DNA of 64,000 nt from Rhizobium croatiense (GTDB taxonomy: Bacteria; Pseudomonadota; Alphaproteobacteria; Rhizobiales; Rhizobiaceae): the NCBI RefSeq assembly GCF_019793465.1, contig NZ_JAILYJ010000007.1, positions 62,001 to 126,000 of the forward strand, written 5' to 3'. Both the position numbers and the translations under genes were made by a program. Shown piece by piece: positions 19,089 to 29,531 of this stretch; the stretch's first letter is position 1, and each line of letters opens with the position of its first letter. The notes beneath the pieces were generated by a model, which was not told the origin of the DNA, did no database searches, and saw only the letters and a list, made by a program, of their open reading frames with translations.

Positions 19089-20229
19089 GCACCTCGAGAA
19101 GGACTTCGGCAGCGTGTTCGCCGGGCGGCTTTTCGGTCTGCATGCGCTGCCAGATCAGCTCATAGCCTTCCTTCATCGCCTTGAGTTGGAGAGTGTCGGC
19201 CGACAGCCTTTCCATCCAGCGTGCGAGGCTTGCCCCGCGAACGACATCGTTCAGATATTCCGGCACGACCGCGTAATCGGCGATCAGGTTCGGCAGCGCT
19301 CCTGTCCAGGTCTTGATGCCCGATGTCAGCAACCGCATGATCCAGTCGACCTTGTAGGCTGAGACGACGGGAACGTCGGCAAGCGCCAGCTCGAGAATAA
19401 CGGTTCCGGATGCCGCCATCGCCGCATCGGCCTCGACGAAAGCCTTCCACTTTGCTTCTGCGCCGACAACGATCTCCGGCGTTACTGCCCATTTCGCCGT
19501 CAATTCGCGCACAAGTCCTTCCTTGTGTCTCATCGTGGGCAGGACAAAGCGCATCGGCCCATTGCGGGCGACAAGTTCGCTCACCGCCACCTCGAAATGC
19601 GGCAGGAGCTTCTGGATTTCCGAGGAGCGCGAGCCGGGCAGAAGCAGGATTGTGCCGCTGCCTGGCCGTCTTCCGGCGCGCAGGCGTCGGGTCTCCAGGA
19701 GCGCAGCGTCGGCGGTCAGGCGATGCCCCACATAGGTCGTTGCCGGGCCGTTGAGGCGCTGCATCGTCGCCGGTTCGAAAGGCAGAACGGCGAGCACGTG
19801 ATCGACATAGGCAAGCATGCGCTCGGCGCGATATTCCTTCCAGGCCCAGACGCTCGGACAGACATAATCGACGACCGGCAAGTCCGGCAGCGCCGTGCGG
19901 ACGCGCTTTGCCACGCGATGGGTGAAATCCGGGCTGTCGATGATGAGCAGAATGTCAGGCCCTGCGGCGATGATCTCCGCCGTTGTCCGGCGGATCAGGC
20001 CAAACAGCTTCGGCAGCCGGCTCAGTACCTGGGTGATGCCCATGATCGACAGTTCGGAAAAATCGAACAGGGATCGCAGGCCCTCCGCCTGCAGTCCCTC
20101 CCCGCCGACGCCGACTAGTTCCACCGGTCCGTCATGGATGCGCTTCAGCGCGGCGATGAGATCGGCGCCGAGGAGATCGCCCGACACCTCACCGGCAATG
20201 ACGGCAATCTTCAGCGGCGCGCCGGTCAT
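19060..20229 (-). CDS. lpxB: Lipid A disaccharide synthase
   Basis: Joins UDP-2,3-diacylglucosamine and lipid X to form the lipid A disaccharide at the inner membrane. The 389-residue GT19 enzyme begins LKIAVIAGEVSGDLLGADLI and contains YVCPSVWAWKEYRAERM, the donor-site motif LLLPGSRSSEI and the AASGTVILELAL region. The start at 20229 overlaps the lpxI stop as ATGA. The last residues (KKKKKPGRF) are encoded by the T-tract and stem of the gltA terminator, an unusual lysine-rich tail. It is the last gene of the long rpsB-to-lpxB block. Confidence 0.97.
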   Translation of the reverse strand: MTGAPLKIAVIAGEVSGDLLGADLIAALKRIHDGPVELVGVGGEGLQAEGLRSLFDFSELSIMGITQVLSRLPKLFGLIRRTTAEIIAAGPDILLIIDSPDFTHRVAKRVRTALPDLPVVDYVCPSVWAWKEYRAERMLAYVDHVLAVLPFEPATMQRLNGPATTYVGHRLTADAALLETRRLRAGRRPGSGTILLLPGSRSSEIQKLLPHFEVAVSELVARNGPMRFVLPTMRHKEGLVRELTAKWAVTPEIVVGAEAKWKAFVEADAAMAASGTVILELALADVPVVSAYKVDWIMRLLTSGIKTWTGALPNLIADYAVVPEYLNDVVRGASLARWMERLSADTLQLKAMKEGYELIWQRMQTEKPPGEHAAEVLLEVLKKKKPGRF

Positions 20230-21107
20230 TCCAGCCCCCATTCCGGCAGGCCGCGATCGATGCCGCAGACGAAAAGCCCCGCCTCGTCGGCGGCGCGGAT
20301 GACGGCAGCACGATCGAGCACCAGCGAGCGGCCGGCTTCAACGGCGATACCGGCAAGGCCGGCTTTACCGGCGTTCAGCACCGTGGAAACGCCGATCGCC
20401 GGCAGGTCGGCGCGAATATCCTGCTGCGGCTTGCAGAGCTTGACGAGCACGCCGCGGCGGCGCGTCGAAATTCGCCCGGCGGCTCTGAGACCGGCGACAC
20501 GATCAAGCATGTCATCGGTGCCCTCAAGGCCTTCCAGCGCGACAACCCGCCCGCCGATGCTGACGGCGCCCTGCCCGACATCCAGCCGGCCGAGCGTCTC
20601 GGCGGCTTCGGCAGCACGGCTGATATCGCGCCGATCTTCATCACCGGGTGCCACGGCGCCAAGCGGACCGACGGAAGCCAGCAGGTCGGGGGCGATCTCA
20701 TGGGCGCCGACGACGCGCCGGCCGTTTCCCTCGATCAGCCGGATCACCATCTGCAGGACCGTATCGTCGCCGCCGGAGAGCAGGGTGCGGATCGCGGCCG
20801 GCACCTTCATCAGAATGCGCAGCGTCGGGCGCACCTCGCGCCATTCCGGCCGGCGGCGCACGCTGCCAGACATCACCACGCGGCCGATGCTATAACGGTT
20901 GAGAAGACTATCGAGGGCGGCGAAATCGCCGATGCCGATAATGGCGTGGTCGTAGCCTTCCCAACGCCGGTCGCTTTCGTCCTTCAGGGCGACGATAACA
21001 GGATTTTCGCCAGCGGCGCGTGCGGCTTCCGCGACATAGGAAGGCAGAAGGCCGCCGCCGGCGATGATCGCCAGCCGGCCCGCCGCGGTGTCGCCTGATA
21101 AAGCCAC
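20226..21107 (-). CDS. lpxI: UDP-2,3-diacylglucosamine pyrophosphohydrolase, LpxI type
   Basis: Hydrolyses UDP-2,3-diacylglucosamine to lipid X, the step done by LpxH in enterobacteria; alphaproteobacteria use LpxI (DUF1009). The 293-residue protein starts GRLAIIAGGGLLPSYVAEAA and has the C-terminal catalytic domain segments QDIRADLPAIGVSTV and KAGLAGIAVEAGRSLVLD. It sits exactly between lpxA and lpxB, three bases after lpxA and overlapping lpxB by 4 bp, which supports the pathway role strongly. Confidence 0.95.
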   Translation of the reverse strand: MALSGDTAAGRLAIIAGGGLLPSYVAEAARAAGENPVIVALKDESDRRWEGYDHAIIGIGDFAALDSLLNRYSIGRVVMSGSVRRRPEWREVRPTLRILMKVPAAIRTLLSGGDDTVLQMVIRLIEGNGRRVVGAHEIAPDLLASVGPLGAVAPGDEDRRDISRAAEAAETLGRLDVGQGAVSIGGRVVALEGLEGTDDMLDRVAGLRAAGRISTRRRGVLVKLCKPQQDIRADLPAIGVSTVLNAGKAGLAGIAVEAGRSLVLDRAAVIRAADEAGLFVCGIDRGLPEWGLE

Positions 21108-21110
21108 GGG

Positions 21111-21929
21111 CTAGCCCTTCTGACCTCGGGTCGGCGAGGACAGGGCGCGGTCGCTATCGGCGGCGATGAAATCCAGGATCTGCATCACCTCTGCGCAATC
21201 GGCATATTCCTCGCGGATGGCCGCGGCGTTCTCGCGCACGGAGGCCGTTCCCTCGAAGATTGCCTTGTAGGCGCGGCGCACCCTGTGGATGACGGCGCGG
21301 TCGATGCCGGCGCGCGTCATGCCGACGACATTGAGACCGCCCAGCAGACCGGGATTGCCGTTCAGCATGCCGTAGGGAATGACGTCGTAACTGACTGCCG
21401 ACAGGCCGCCGACGAAGGCCTGGCGGCCGACGCGGGTGAACTGATGAACGGCCGAGCCGCCGCCGAGAATGACGCGATCCTCGATGACGACGTGGCCGGC
21501 GAGCATGACGTTGTTCGACATGATCACGTGGTTGCCGACGCGGCAGTCATGCGCCACATGCGAATTGGCCAGGAACAGATTGTTGTCGCCGACGATCGTC
21601 TGGCCGCCGAAATCGGCGGTGCCGGTGTTCATCGTCACGCCTTCACGGATCGTGCAGTTGGCGCCGACCGAAAGCGTCGTCTCTTCACCGGCGTGATGCA
21701 CGCTCTGCGGATCGCCGCCGACGACTGCCATCGGAAAGATGCGCGTGCCCTTGCCGATCACGGTCCGGCCGGTGACGATCGCATGGGTCAGGAGCTCGAC
21801 ATTGTCGTGCAGGACGACGTGCGGCCCGACATGGCAGAAGGGACCGATCTTCACGCCCTCACCGATCGTGGCTCCGTCTTCGACGACAGCCATCGGGTGA
21901 ATGCGGGCGCTTTCGGCAATCGTGCTCAT
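21111..21929 (-). CDS. lpxA: UDP-N-acetylglucosamine acyltransferase
   Basis: First enzyme of lipid A synthesis, transferring a hydroxyacyl chain from ACP to UDP-GlcNAc. The 272-residue protein is a left-handed beta-helix of hexapeptide repeats (for example [20 protein letters not shown]), with the catalytic-His region [14 protein letters not shown] and the C-terminal helical domain typical of the trimer. It overlaps fabZ by 4 bp. Length and order in lpxD-fabZ-lpxA match other Gram-negative genomes. Confidence 0.97.
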   Translation of the reverse strand: MSTIAESARIHPMAVVEDGATIGEGVKIGPFCHVGPHVVLHDNVELLTHAIVTGRTVIGKGTRIFPMAVVGGDPQSVHHAGEETTLSVGANCTIREGVTMNTGTADFGGQTIVGDNNLFLANSHVAHDCRVGNHVIMSNNVMLAGHVVIEDRVILGGGSAVHQFTRVGRQAFVGGLSAVSYDVIPYGMLNGNPGLLGGLNVVGMTRAGIDRAVIHRVRRAYKAIFEGTASVRENAAAIREEYADCAEVMQILDFIAADSDRALSSPTRGQKG

Positions 21930-22393
21930 GCCTGATCCTTACGAACGATCATCGCGCCGATATCGGCCTCGGCGACGAGCGCGCCGTCCACCTTGGCGTC
22001 GCAGTGAAATTTCCAGATATTGCCGCGCTGCTTGTGCTTCTTGACGTGGAATTCGACGCGATCGCCGGGCACAACCGGCTTGCGGAAACGCGCATTCTCA
22101 ATGGTCATGAAGTAGACAAGGTTGCCCGGCTGGCCTTCCTTCTTGGCGCAAATCGCCCCCGCTGTCTGCGCCATGCCCTCGATCAGCAGCACACCCGGCA
22201 TGATCGGTGATTCCGGAAAATGGCCGGTGAAATGCGGCTCGTTCACCGTGACATTCTTGATGCCGATCGCCGCGTTGTCGCCATCGATCTCGATGATCTT
22301 GTCGACCATCAGAAACGGATAGCGATGCGGCAACAGCTTCATGATCTCGATGATGTCAGCCGAAGAAAGCGTCGTCGTGGCTTCCTCAGTCAT
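21926..22393 (-). CDS. fabZ: (3R)-hydroxyacyl-ACP dehydratase
   Basis: Dehydrates 3-hydroxyacyl-ACP in fatty acid synthesis and competes with LpxA and LpxD for hydroxyacyl-ACP. The 155-residue hot-dog fold protein has the catalytic segment [19 protein letters not shown] with active-site His and Glu. The start overlaps the end of lpxD by 8 bp, and the stop overlaps lpxA by 4 bp, so the three are translationally coupled. Confidence 0.97.
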   Translation of the reverse strand: MTEEATTTLSSADIIEIMKLLPHRYPFLMVDKIIEIDGDNAAIGIKNVTVNEPHFTGHFPESPIMPGVLLIEGMAQTAGAICAKKEGQPGNLVYFMTIENARFRKPVVPGDRVEFHVKKHKQRGNIWKFHCDAKVDGALVAEADIGAMIVRKDQA

Positions 22394-23453
22394 TTTCCTT
22401 GCCTCCAGGGTTCCGCCCGCGCAACTTGGACTTCGACACTTGTTGCGCCGCCTCTCTCAGATAGTCTTTCAGCGGACGAGCCGGTATGCCGCCATATTGC
22501 CCGCCAGCGGCAAGATCGGTCATGATACCGCTTTTGGCGGCGATCTGCACGCCGTCGCCGATCGTCACATGGCCCTTGATGCCGGCCTGGCCGCCGATCT
22601 GCACACCGTTGCCGATCTTCGTGCTGCCGGCGATGCCGACCTGTGCGACAATGGCGCAATGACGGCCCATCTGGACGTTGTGGCCGATCTGGACCTGGTT
22701 GTCGATCTTGGTGCCCTCGCCGATCACCGTATCGTCCATGGCGCCGCGGTCGATCGTGGTATTGGCGCCGATCTCGACATTATCCTGGATGATCACCCGG
22801 CCGATCTGGACGATCTTGATCATGCCGCGCGGACCGGGCGCATAGCCGAAACCATCCTGGCCGATGCGAACGCCGTTGTGGATGATGACGCCGTTGCCGA
22901 TCAGCGCGCAGAGAATGCTGGCGCCGGCTGCAATCGAACAATCCCGGCCGATCTTGACGCCTGGGCCGATGATGCTGTGCGCGCCGATGCGGGTGCCCTC
23001 GCCGATCTCGGCATGCGCGCCGATAACCGCCAGCGGCTCGACGATCACGCCCTTTTCCAGCTTGGCGCTCGGATCGATCACCGCGCTCGGGGCGATCTCA
23101 CTGTCACCCGGCGAAATGGTGACCGGACGCAGTGCTGCCGGGTAGAACAGGCCGCCTGCCATGGCGAAAGCCGCATGCGGATTGGACGACAGGATGATCG
23201 GGATATGCTGAGGTACGAGGTCGGCGAGCGCCTTGTCGCAGATCACCGCCGAGGCCTGGCAGGTCAGCAGCTCATCCCGGCTGCGGCGCGACAGGATATA
23301 ACAGACGTCGCCCGCCCGCGCCCGGTTGATGGGAGCGACGGAGCGGACGATGATGTCGGCATGATCGGTATTGGCGAGTTCCGCCCCAAGAAACTCTGCC
23401 AGCTCAGCGAGCTTCAGACCTTCATGGGGCAGAAAAAAAACGTTTTGCTCCAT
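22386..23453 (-). CDS. lpxD: UDP-3-O-acylglucosamine N-acyltransferase
   Basis: Third step of lipid A synthesis, adding the N-linked hydroxyacyl chain. The 355-residue protein has an N-terminal uridine-binding domain (1-105), then a long run of hexapeptide repeats (for example [22 protein letters not shown] units), and a C-terminal helical tail. The ATG at 23453 is favoured over an in-frame TTG at 23459, because the ribosome-binding site GGAG stands 8 bases before the ATG. It follows bamA by about 50 bases. Confidence 0.97.
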   Translation of the reverse strand: MEQNVFFLPHEGLKLAELAEFLGAELANTDHADIIVRSVAPINRARAGDVCYILSRRSRDELLTCQASAVICDKALADLVPQHIPIILSSNPHAAFAMAGGLFYPAALRPVTISPGDSEIAPSAVIDPSAKLEKGVIVEPLAVIGAHAEIGEGTRIGAHSIIGPGVKIGRDCSIAAGASILCALIGNGVIIHNGVRIGQDGFGYAPGPRGMIKIVQIGRVIIQDNVEIGANTTIDRGAMDDTVIGEGTKIDNQVQIGHNVQMGRHCAIVAQVGIAGSTKIGNGVQIGGQAGIKGHVTIGDGVQIAAKSGIMTDLAAGGQYGGIPARPLKDYLREAAQQVSKSKLRGRNPGGKEND

Positions 23454-23503
23454 CGGCAATGCTCCAGAACGGAATTGAGTCTTACAGTTCCGGACTGCCG
23501 ATA

Positions 23504-25843
23504 TCAGAATTGGTTGTTGATGCCAAACTTGAAGTTCTGCGTCTTGTCGAAGTCTTCCTTGAGGACCGGAATTGCGTAATCCAGACGCAACGAACCGAAA
23601 GGAGACTGCCAGACGACGCCGACACCGACGGAAGCACGCAGCGAGGCGTCTTCGCCTTCGATGCCGTCACCCCTGAGGTCGACGTCGTTGCCGAACAACG
23701 TGCCCGCGTCGGCGAAGACCGCGCCGCGCAGATTGAAGTCACGCGGGAAGCCCGGCATCGGGAAGGTTGCTTCGGCCGACGCCGTGAAATACGTCGTACC
23801 GCCCAGCGGATCGTCGTTGGTGCCGGCAACGCGCGGGCCGATGCCCTTGTTTTCGAAACCGCGAATGTCGCTGTTGGTCAGCGTGAACTGGTCGAAGACG
23901 TTCAGGTGCTCGCCGAAGCCGACGACGTAACCAGCCGAGGCCGAAACCGAGCCGATGATATCGGCATCGTCAGCGAGCAGGTGGTAGTAACGGGCCTTGC
24001 CGTAGATCTTGTAGAACTGCGAGTCGCCGCCGAGACCGGCAATTTCCTGCGTCGCCGTCGCGTAGATGCCTTCGCGCGGCAAGACAGTGTCGTCGAGCGT
24101 GTTGTAGGTCAGCGTCTGCGAGATGGAAGACCGCGTCCACGGGCTGTCCTCGACGAGGTGCTGATACGGAGCCGACAGATCGGAAAGATCGCTGTTATCA
24201 GCGTCATACTTCATCTGCTTGTAGTTATAACGGAAGGTCGTCGCCAGATCCTCGGTGATCGGCGCGGTGACGCGCAGGACGACGCTGGTTTCCTCGTAAT
24301 CGTAGTTGTCATTGCTCGACGTCTCGCTGTGGTTGACGTCGAAGCCCGCCGCCAGACGATAGCCGAGGAAATAGGGCTCGGTGAAGCTGACGCCGTAGGC
24401 GCGCGAACCTTCCTGACCGCCGCCGGCCGAGATGCGGATGTACTGGCCGCGACCGAGGAAGTTCTTCTCTTCGATCGACGCTTCGAGCAGCAGGCCGTCA
24501 CCGCCGGCGGCATAACCCGCACCGACGCCGAACGAACCGGTGGACTGATCCTGCACATCGACGACCACCACGACGCGATCCGGCGAGCTGCCCGGCTGGG
24601 TGGAGATATTGACGGAGGAGAAATAGCCGAGCGCTTCGAGGCGGCGCTTGGCCTTGGTGATCATCTGCTGATTGAAGGCGTCGCCTTCGCTCATGTCGAA
24701 TTCGCGGCGGATGACGTAATCGCGCGTGCGGCTGTTGCCGCGGATTTCGATGCGCTCGACATAGGCGCGCTCGCCCTGGTCGACCAGATATTCGACACCG
24801 ATCGTATTGTTGTTGAGGTCGCGGTTACCGCGCGGCGTGACGCGCGCAAAGGGATAACCGGCAGAGGCCACCTGATCTGAGATCGCCTCGATCGACTTCT
24901 GCACCTCCTTGGCGCTGTAGACCTGGCCTTCCTTCGTACGCACCAGCGGCAGAAGCTGATCCGAGCCGACGCCTTCGACGGTCGACTGGACGGTCACCGG
25001 TCCGAAGTCGTAACGCTGACCTTCCTCGATATTGAAGGTGAGCGTGTACTTGTTGGTTGCCTCGTCGAAGCTCGCATCGGAAGAGACGATGCGCATATCG
25101 GCATAGCCGCGGTTGTAATAGAACTGGCGCAGCGCTTCTTCGTCGGCGTGAAGCTTGTCTTCGTTATAGACGTCCTTGCGGGTCAGGAACGAAAGGAAGT
25201 TCGAACGCTTGGTATTGATGACGGCAGCCAGACGGCCGGCGCTGTAGGCATTGTTGCCGACGAAATTGATCGAATCGATCTTGGTGCGATCGCCTTCGTT
25301 GATGACGAAGGCGAGATTGACGCGACCTTCGCCGAGCGGCACCACCTGCGTCGTCACTTCGACTTCGCTGCGGCCGGTGGCGGCGTAGGCATCCTTGATC
25401 GCCTGGATGTCGGACTGGATCTGAGTGTCGCTGTAAGGACCGGCAGCATGGGTCTGCACGATCGTCGCGAGCTTGTCGTCCTTGATCTTGCGGTTGCCGT
25501 TGAAGACAACCTGATTAACGAGCTGGGCCTCCTGGACATTGACGACAAGCGTGCCGCCGGAGACCGAAATCTTGACGTCGGAGAAGTAACCGGTGCCGTA
25601 GAGCTGCTTGACCGAGTCATCGATGTCAGTGTTCGAAAAACTCTTGCCGGGCGTGATGGTCAGGTTCGACCGGACAGCTTCCGCGCCGACGCGGCTGGCG
25701 CCGCGCACATCGATGCGCTGGATAACCGCGGCCTCGGCGGCCGTAGCGGAAACGAACGTCAAAGCGCCTGCGCCCGAAGCAACAATACTAGCAGACAGCG
25801 CAACCGCCGATACTGCGTTCAAAAACTTTGAACCAGCCTTCAT
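23504..25843 (-). CDS. bamA: Outer membrane protein assembly factor BamA
   Basis: Inserts beta-barrel proteins into the outer membrane. The 779-residue precursor has a signal peptide (about 1-38, ending near SATAAEA), five POTRA domains (about 40-430) and a 16-strand C-terminal barrel. Barrel motifs visible include the loop-6 region around [12 protein letters not shown] and the C-terminal strand ending in phenylalanine (KFGINNQF), the signal recognised by the Bam machine. It is flanked by rseP and lpxD, the classic order. Confidence 0.97.
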   Translation of the reverse strand: MKAGSKFLNAVSAVALSASIVASGAGALTFVSATAAEAAVIQRIDVRGASRVGAEAVRSNLTITPGKSFSNTDIDDSVKQLYGTGYFSDVKISVSGGTLVVNVQEAQLVNQVVFNGNRKIKDDKLATIVQTHAAGPYSDTQIQSDIQAIKDAYAATGRSEVEVTTQVVPLGEGRVNLAFVINEGDRTKIDSINFVGNNAYSAGRLAAVINTKRSNFLSFLTRKDVYNEDKLHADEEALRQFYYNRGYADMRIVSSDASFDEATNKYTLTFNIEEGQRYDFGPVTVQSTVEGVGSDQLLPLVRTKEGQVYSAKEVQKSIEAISDQVASAGYPFARVTPRGNRDLNNNTIGVEYLVDQGERAYVERIEIRGNSRTRDYVIRREFDMSEGDAFNQQMITKAKRRLEALGYFSSVNISTQPGSSPDRVVVVVDVQDQSTGSFGVGAGYAAGGDGLLLEASIEEKNFLGRGQYIRISAGGGQEGSRAYGVSFTEPYFLGYRLAAGFDVNHSETSSNDNYDYEETSVVLRVTAPITEDLATTFRYNYKQMKYDADNSDLSDLSAPYQHLVEDSPWTRSSISQTLTYNTLDDTVLPREGIYATATQEIAGLGGDSQFYKIYGKARYYHLLADDADIIGSVSASAGYVVGFGEHLNVFDQFTLTNSDIRGFENKGIGPRVAGTNDDPLGGTTYFTASAEATFPMPGFPRDFNLRGAVFADAGTLFGNDVDLRGDGIEGEDASLRASVGVGVVWQSPFGSLRLDYAIPVLKEDFDKTQNFKFGINNQF

Positions 25844-26039
25844 TTCACCTATTACCTTTTTTCCCTCGTCCCCGTCCCCGGGAGAACCCGATTCCGGTCA
25901 CGTGTGTCGTTTTACCCGCTTTTGACATACAAGCAAGGGAGGGCGTTAATTTCTGTTTACTTCATTTCGAAGCGTGACCCATTCGCCACTACAGCCTTGA
26001 AACATCGTAAATAAATAGTAATTCCCTTACCTTGCGCGT

Positions 26040-27173
26040 TTACCCTGAACTCAGGCTTATGTCGTTCCAGGTCGTAAAAACCATCAATGTCAGTATCATT
26101 GCCAAGCCGATGCGAAACGCAACTTCCTGAGCCTTGGAGCCCAGGGGTCTGCCCCTCACCGCCTCCACCGCATAGAACATCAGGTGGCCGCCATCAAGTA
26201 CCGGAACCGGCATCAGGTTAAGCAATCCTATCGAAACTGAAAGTGTCGCAGCAAGCTGCAGCACCGCGCCGAGACCAAGGCTTGCCATCTGTCCGGAAGC
26301 TTGCGCCACACGGATCGGACCGCCCAATTGATCGGCCCGCATCGATCCCGCGAAGATATTTCCGATATATTTGAAGGTGCCGGTGACGATGCCTGCGCTT
26401 TCGATCACCCCTTCCCGCACCGCCTCAAGCGGGGCGTAGGTCCGCAGGCGGAAATTACCGGCCTCCTTGTTGGTGATGATGCCGATCTGGCCGAGTTCAA
26501 TCTTATTGCCGAACTGGTCGGTCGTGTCGGTGCGTTGCGGCACCATCGGCACATCGAGCTTTTGGCCGCCGCGCTCGATCGTGACGACGATCCTTTGGCT
26601 CGGACGCATGGCGACATAGCGGCGCACCTCATCGAAGGTCTCGACCTTGTCGCCGTCGATGGCAATCAAGAGATCGCCGGGAAGAATCCCGGCGACGGCG
26701 GCCGAGCTCTCCGGCTTGACCTCGGCAACGACCGGGTCAGCGATCATGCGGCCATAGACGGTGAAGAGAACAGCGAAGATCACAATCGCCAACAGGAAAT
26801 TGGCGATCGGACCTGCCGCAACGGTCGCCGCCCGTTTCCAAAGCTTGGCTCCCGCAAAGGAGCGCTCCCTGTCCTCCTCCGACATGGCGGCAAGCCTGTC
26901 GCTGTCCGGCTTGCTCGAAACATCCTCGTCGCCGAAGAATCGGACGTAACCGCCAAGCGGGATCACCGAGAGCTTCCAGCGCGTGCCATGGCGGTCGGTG
27001 AAGCCGAATATCTCCGGGCCGAAGCCGACCGAAAAGGCAAGAATGCGGATGCCGCTCCAGCGCCCGACGAGGTAATGGCCCATCTCATGAACAAAGACGA
27101 GCAGCGAGAGCACCAGGATGAAGGTGACGATGTTCCCCATCACAAATGCATATAGGCCTGTCATCACGTCCAT
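26040..27173 (-). CDS. rseP: RseP/MmpA-family site-2 (intramembrane) metalloprotease
   Basis: Inner-membrane zinc protease that cuts membrane-bound regulators; the Caulobacter homologue MmpA degrades PodJ. The 377-residue protein has the zinc motif HEMGH in its first membrane helix. A periplasmic PDZ domain follows (about 125-200, GILPGDLLIAIDGDKVETFDEV), then the second catalytic motif NLMPVPVLDGGH in the third helix, and a final helix. The start at 27173 has AAGGAAC as ribosome-binding site. It lies between cdsA and bamA. Confidence 0.95.
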   Translation of the reverse strand: MDVMTGLYAFVMGNIVTFILVLSLLVFVHEMGHYLVGRWSGIRILAFSVGFGPEIFGFTDRHGTRWKLSVIPLGGYVRFFGDEDVSSKPDSDRLAAMSEEDRERSFAGAKLWKRAATVAAGPIANFLLAIVIFAVLFTVYGRMIADPVVAEVKPESSAAVAGILPGDLLIAIDGDKVETFDEVRRYVAMRPSQRIVVTIERGGQKLDVPMVPQRTDTTDQFGNKIELGQIGIITNKEAGNFRLRTYAPLEAVREGVIESAGIVTGTFKYIGNIFAGSMRADQLGGPIRVAQASGQMASLGLGAVLQLAATLSVSIGLLNLMPVPVLDGGHLMFYAVEAVRGRPLGSKAQEVAFRIGLAMILTLMVFTTWNDISLSSG

Positions 27174-27201
27174 GAGTTCCTTCCGTCAGGCTGCCGCGTC
27201 A

Positions 27202-28032
27202 TCAAAGGCCGAACAATGCCGCGCCGAGCGACGTCATCCCGCCCCCCTTTATCAGGGAAAAAAGCCCAGCAAGCAAGAACGCCGAAAAACAGGCGAAAAT
27301 CAGTCCGTCGACACGATCCATGACGCCGCCATGACCCGGGATGAGGTGGCTTGAATCCTTGACCCCGAATTTTCGCTTGATGAAAGATTCGAACAGGTCG
27401 CCGGCCTGACTGCAAACCGACAGAACGAGCGCCACGACGGCGGCGGCAACTTCCGCGCCCGGCAGAAGAAAATGCATGAGGACCACGCCGGCTGCGACTG
27501 CCGAAACGGCGCCGCCGATGGCGCCGGACCACGTCTTTCCGGGCGAGATCGACGGGGCAAGCTTCGGTCCGCGAAGAGCCCTGCCGACGAAATAAGCGAG
27601 GATATCGGTTGCCCAGACGACGGCAAAGACGAAGAGCATGGCATAAAGGCCCAGCCGATCGTCGCCTCTGATCCCGGCGAGCACCACGCCGGTGGCGCCG
27701 GCATAAAACAGGCCCGCCGGGAGCCAGCGGCTCGTGCCGTGCAGGATGATCAGGGCAATGCCGACGGCGGTGACACCGGCCAGCATGCCGGCGGCGAATT
27801 CGAAATTGCCGACGAGCACCAGGAAAGCGATCGCCGCCTCGCCGATCCAGCCGACGACGTTGGCGACCCAGTCACGCGCGACGCCTGATATTTTCGACCA
27901 TTCATAATAGATCAGCAGGCCGATCGCGGCCGCCAGGATGCGGAAGGCAAGGCCGCCATACCAGGTGGCGGCAAGAACGATGACTGCGAGAATCAGCCCT
28001 GAAGCGATGCGCAGTTTCAGTTCCTGCTGCAT
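27202..28032 (-). CDS. cdsA: Phosphatidate cytidylyltransferase
   Basis: Makes CDP-diacylglycerol, the precursor of all phospholipids. The 276-residue membrane protein has about seven helices. It carries the complete CDS signature near the C-terminus, including KRKFGVKDSSHLIPGHGG followed by the MDRVD motif. Its ATG shares one base with the uppS stop (TGATG), so the two are coupled. Confidence 0.96.
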   Translation of the reverse strand: MQQELKLRIASGLILAVIVLAATWYGGLAFRILAAAIGLLIYYEWSKISGVARDWVANVVGWIGEAAIAFLVLVGNFEFAAGMLAGVTAVGIALIILHGTSRWLPAGLFYAGATGVVLAGIRGDDRLGLYAMLFVFAVVWATDILAYFVGRALRGPKLAPSISPGKTWSGAIGGAVSAVAAGVVLMHFLLPGAEVAAAVVALVLSVCSQAGDLFESFIKRKFGVKDSSHLIPGHGGVMDRVDGLIFACFSAFLLAGLFSLIKGGGMTSLGAALFGL

Positions 28033-28775
28033 CAGGTGCCAACCGCGGCTGCCTGCGACGACAGGCCGCCGAAGCGCCGGTCACGGGAGGCGAATTTTTC
28101 AAGCGCCGACCGGAAGATTTCAGCGCTGAAATCCGGCCAATATTCCGGAACGAAGATGAATTCCGAATAGGCGGCCTGCCACAGCAGGAAATTGGAAAGC
28201 CGCTCCTCGCCGCTGGTGCGGATGATGAGATCCGGATCGGGGATACCCGCCGTGTCGAGACGGGCATCGATCAGCGCGGGCGTGATGTCCTGCGCCCTCA
28301 GGCGACCGGCCTCGACGTCCTTGGCCAGGCTCGCCACGGCGCGGGAAATTTCATCGCGCGAGCCGTAATTGAAGGCGATGACCAGCGTCAGCGCCGTATT
28401 GTCCTTGGTCGTCTCCTCCGCCTCGAGCAGCAGGCCGAGGATATCGCTGCGCAGGCTGTGGCGATCGCCGATCACCCTGATGCGCACATTCTGGCGGTGA
28501 AGCTCGGCCAGGTCACGGCGGATGAAAGCCTTGAGCAGACCCAGCAGATCGGAGACTTCGGCTTCGGGCCGGCGCCAGTTCTCCGAGGAGAAGGCAAACA
28601 GGGTCAAATATTTTATGCCGGTCGCGCCGGCGGCGCGCACTGTCTCGCGCACAGCCTCGACGCCCTTGCGATGGCCCATCGTGCGCGGCAGGCCACGCTG
28701 CTTGGCCCAGCGGCCATTGCCATCCATGATGATGGCAACATGCTCTGGCACAGTCAAAAATACAGATTCCGACAT
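28032..28775 (-). CDS. uppS: Isoprenyl transferase (undecaprenyl diphosphate synthase)
   Basis: Makes the C55 lipid carrier for peptidoglycan and polysaccharide synthesis. The 247-residue cis-prenyltransferase shows the first signature [17 protein letters not shown] with catalytic Asp, [20 protein letters not shown], and the C-terminal [19 protein letters not shown]. The start at 28775 ([12 protein letters not shown]) is preferred; the longer frame to 28847 would overlap the frr stop. Confidence 0.96.
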   Translation of the reverse strand: MSESVFLTVPEHVAIIMDGNGRWAKQRGLPRTMGHRKGVEAVRETVRAAGATGIKYLTLFAFSSENWRRPEAEVSDLLGLLKAFIRRDLAELHRQNVRIRVIGDRHSLRSDILGLLLEAEETTKDNTALTLVIAFNYGSRDEISRAVASLAKDVEAGRLRAQDITPALIDARLDTAGIPDPDLIIRTSGEERLSNFLLWQAAYSEFIFVPEYWPDFSAEIFRSALEKFASRDRRFGGLSSQAAAVGT

Positions 28776-28812
28776 TTCCCGTCCGGTCTTTCCAGGCAAA
28801 GGCACAGATCCA

Positions 28813-29373
28813 CTAGACCTGCATGATTTCCTTTTCCTTCTCGCCAAGCAAGCGGTCGATTTCGGAAATCGTCTCGTCCGTCATCTTCTGTACACGTTCC
28901 GACTGTGCACGGCTCTCGTCCTGGCCGATTACGCCATCCTTTTCGGCTTTCTTGAGACCGTCCATGCCGTCGCGGCGGACATGGCGAATCGCGACTTTGC
29001 TCTTTTCGGCATAGTCGTGAGCCACCTTGACGAGCGATTTGCGACGCTCCTCGTTCAACTCCGGCAGCGGGATGCGCAGGCTCTGGCCGTCGACGATCGG
29101 GTTGAGGCCGAGGTTGGATTCGCGGATGCCGCGCTCGACGGCGCTGACCATCGACTTGTCCCAGACGGAAACAGTCAGCATGCGCGGCTCGGGCACGGTG
29201 ATGTTGGCGACCTGGTTCAGCGGCACGCGCGAACCATAGGCCTCGATCGTCACCGGATCGAGGATGTTGGCCGAGGCACGGCCGGTGCGCAGCGATGCGA
29301 TGTCGCTCTTGAATGCGGAAACTGCGCCATCCATGCGGCGCTTCAGTTCCTTGATATCGATACCTTCACTCAT
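28813..29373 (-). CDS. frr: Ribosome recycling factor
   Basis: Splits the post-termination ribosome together with EF-G. The 186-residue protein is the usual length, with the two-domain layout: a three-helix bundle interrupted by the small beta domain (about 32-105, [20 protein letters not shown]). The conserved C-terminal helix ([21 protein letters not shown]) is present. It lies between pyrH and uppS, as in most Proteobacteria. Confidence 0.97.
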   Translation of the reverse strand: MSEGIDIKELKRRMDGAVSAFKSDIASLRTGRASANILDPVTIEAYGSRVPLNQVANITVPEPRMLTVSVWDKSMVSAVERGIRESNLGLNPIVDGQSLRIPLPELNEERRKSLVKVAHDYAEKSKVAIRHVRRDGMDGLKKAEKDGVIGQDESRAQSERVQKMTDETISEIDRLLGEKEKEIMQV

Positions 29374-29390
29374 GTCGATGCTCCCGTCGA

Positions 29391-29496
29391 AAGCATGATG
29401 CCCAAATGTGTCAGCGGTGACGACATCCTGCTCTAACTATCTAATATAGAACATAATTCAGATCTGAGGCCAACCGGGGCCGACATCATCATGTTC
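29391..29496. repeat. Probable rhizobial intergenic palindromic (RIME-like) element
   Basis: AGCATGATG (29392-29400) is inversely repeated, with one mismatch each, as CATCCTGCT (29424-29432) and again as CATCATGTT (29487-29495), within the frr-pyrH spacer. The wording (AGCATGATGCC..., GACGACATC.TGCTCTAAC) resembles a short palindromic repeat that I recall from many rhizobial intergenic regions. That resemblance is from memory. Confidence 0.4.
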
Positions 29497-29531
29497 TAGC
29501 GAGACCTGCACCCCAAAAGGCGCAGCATGTA

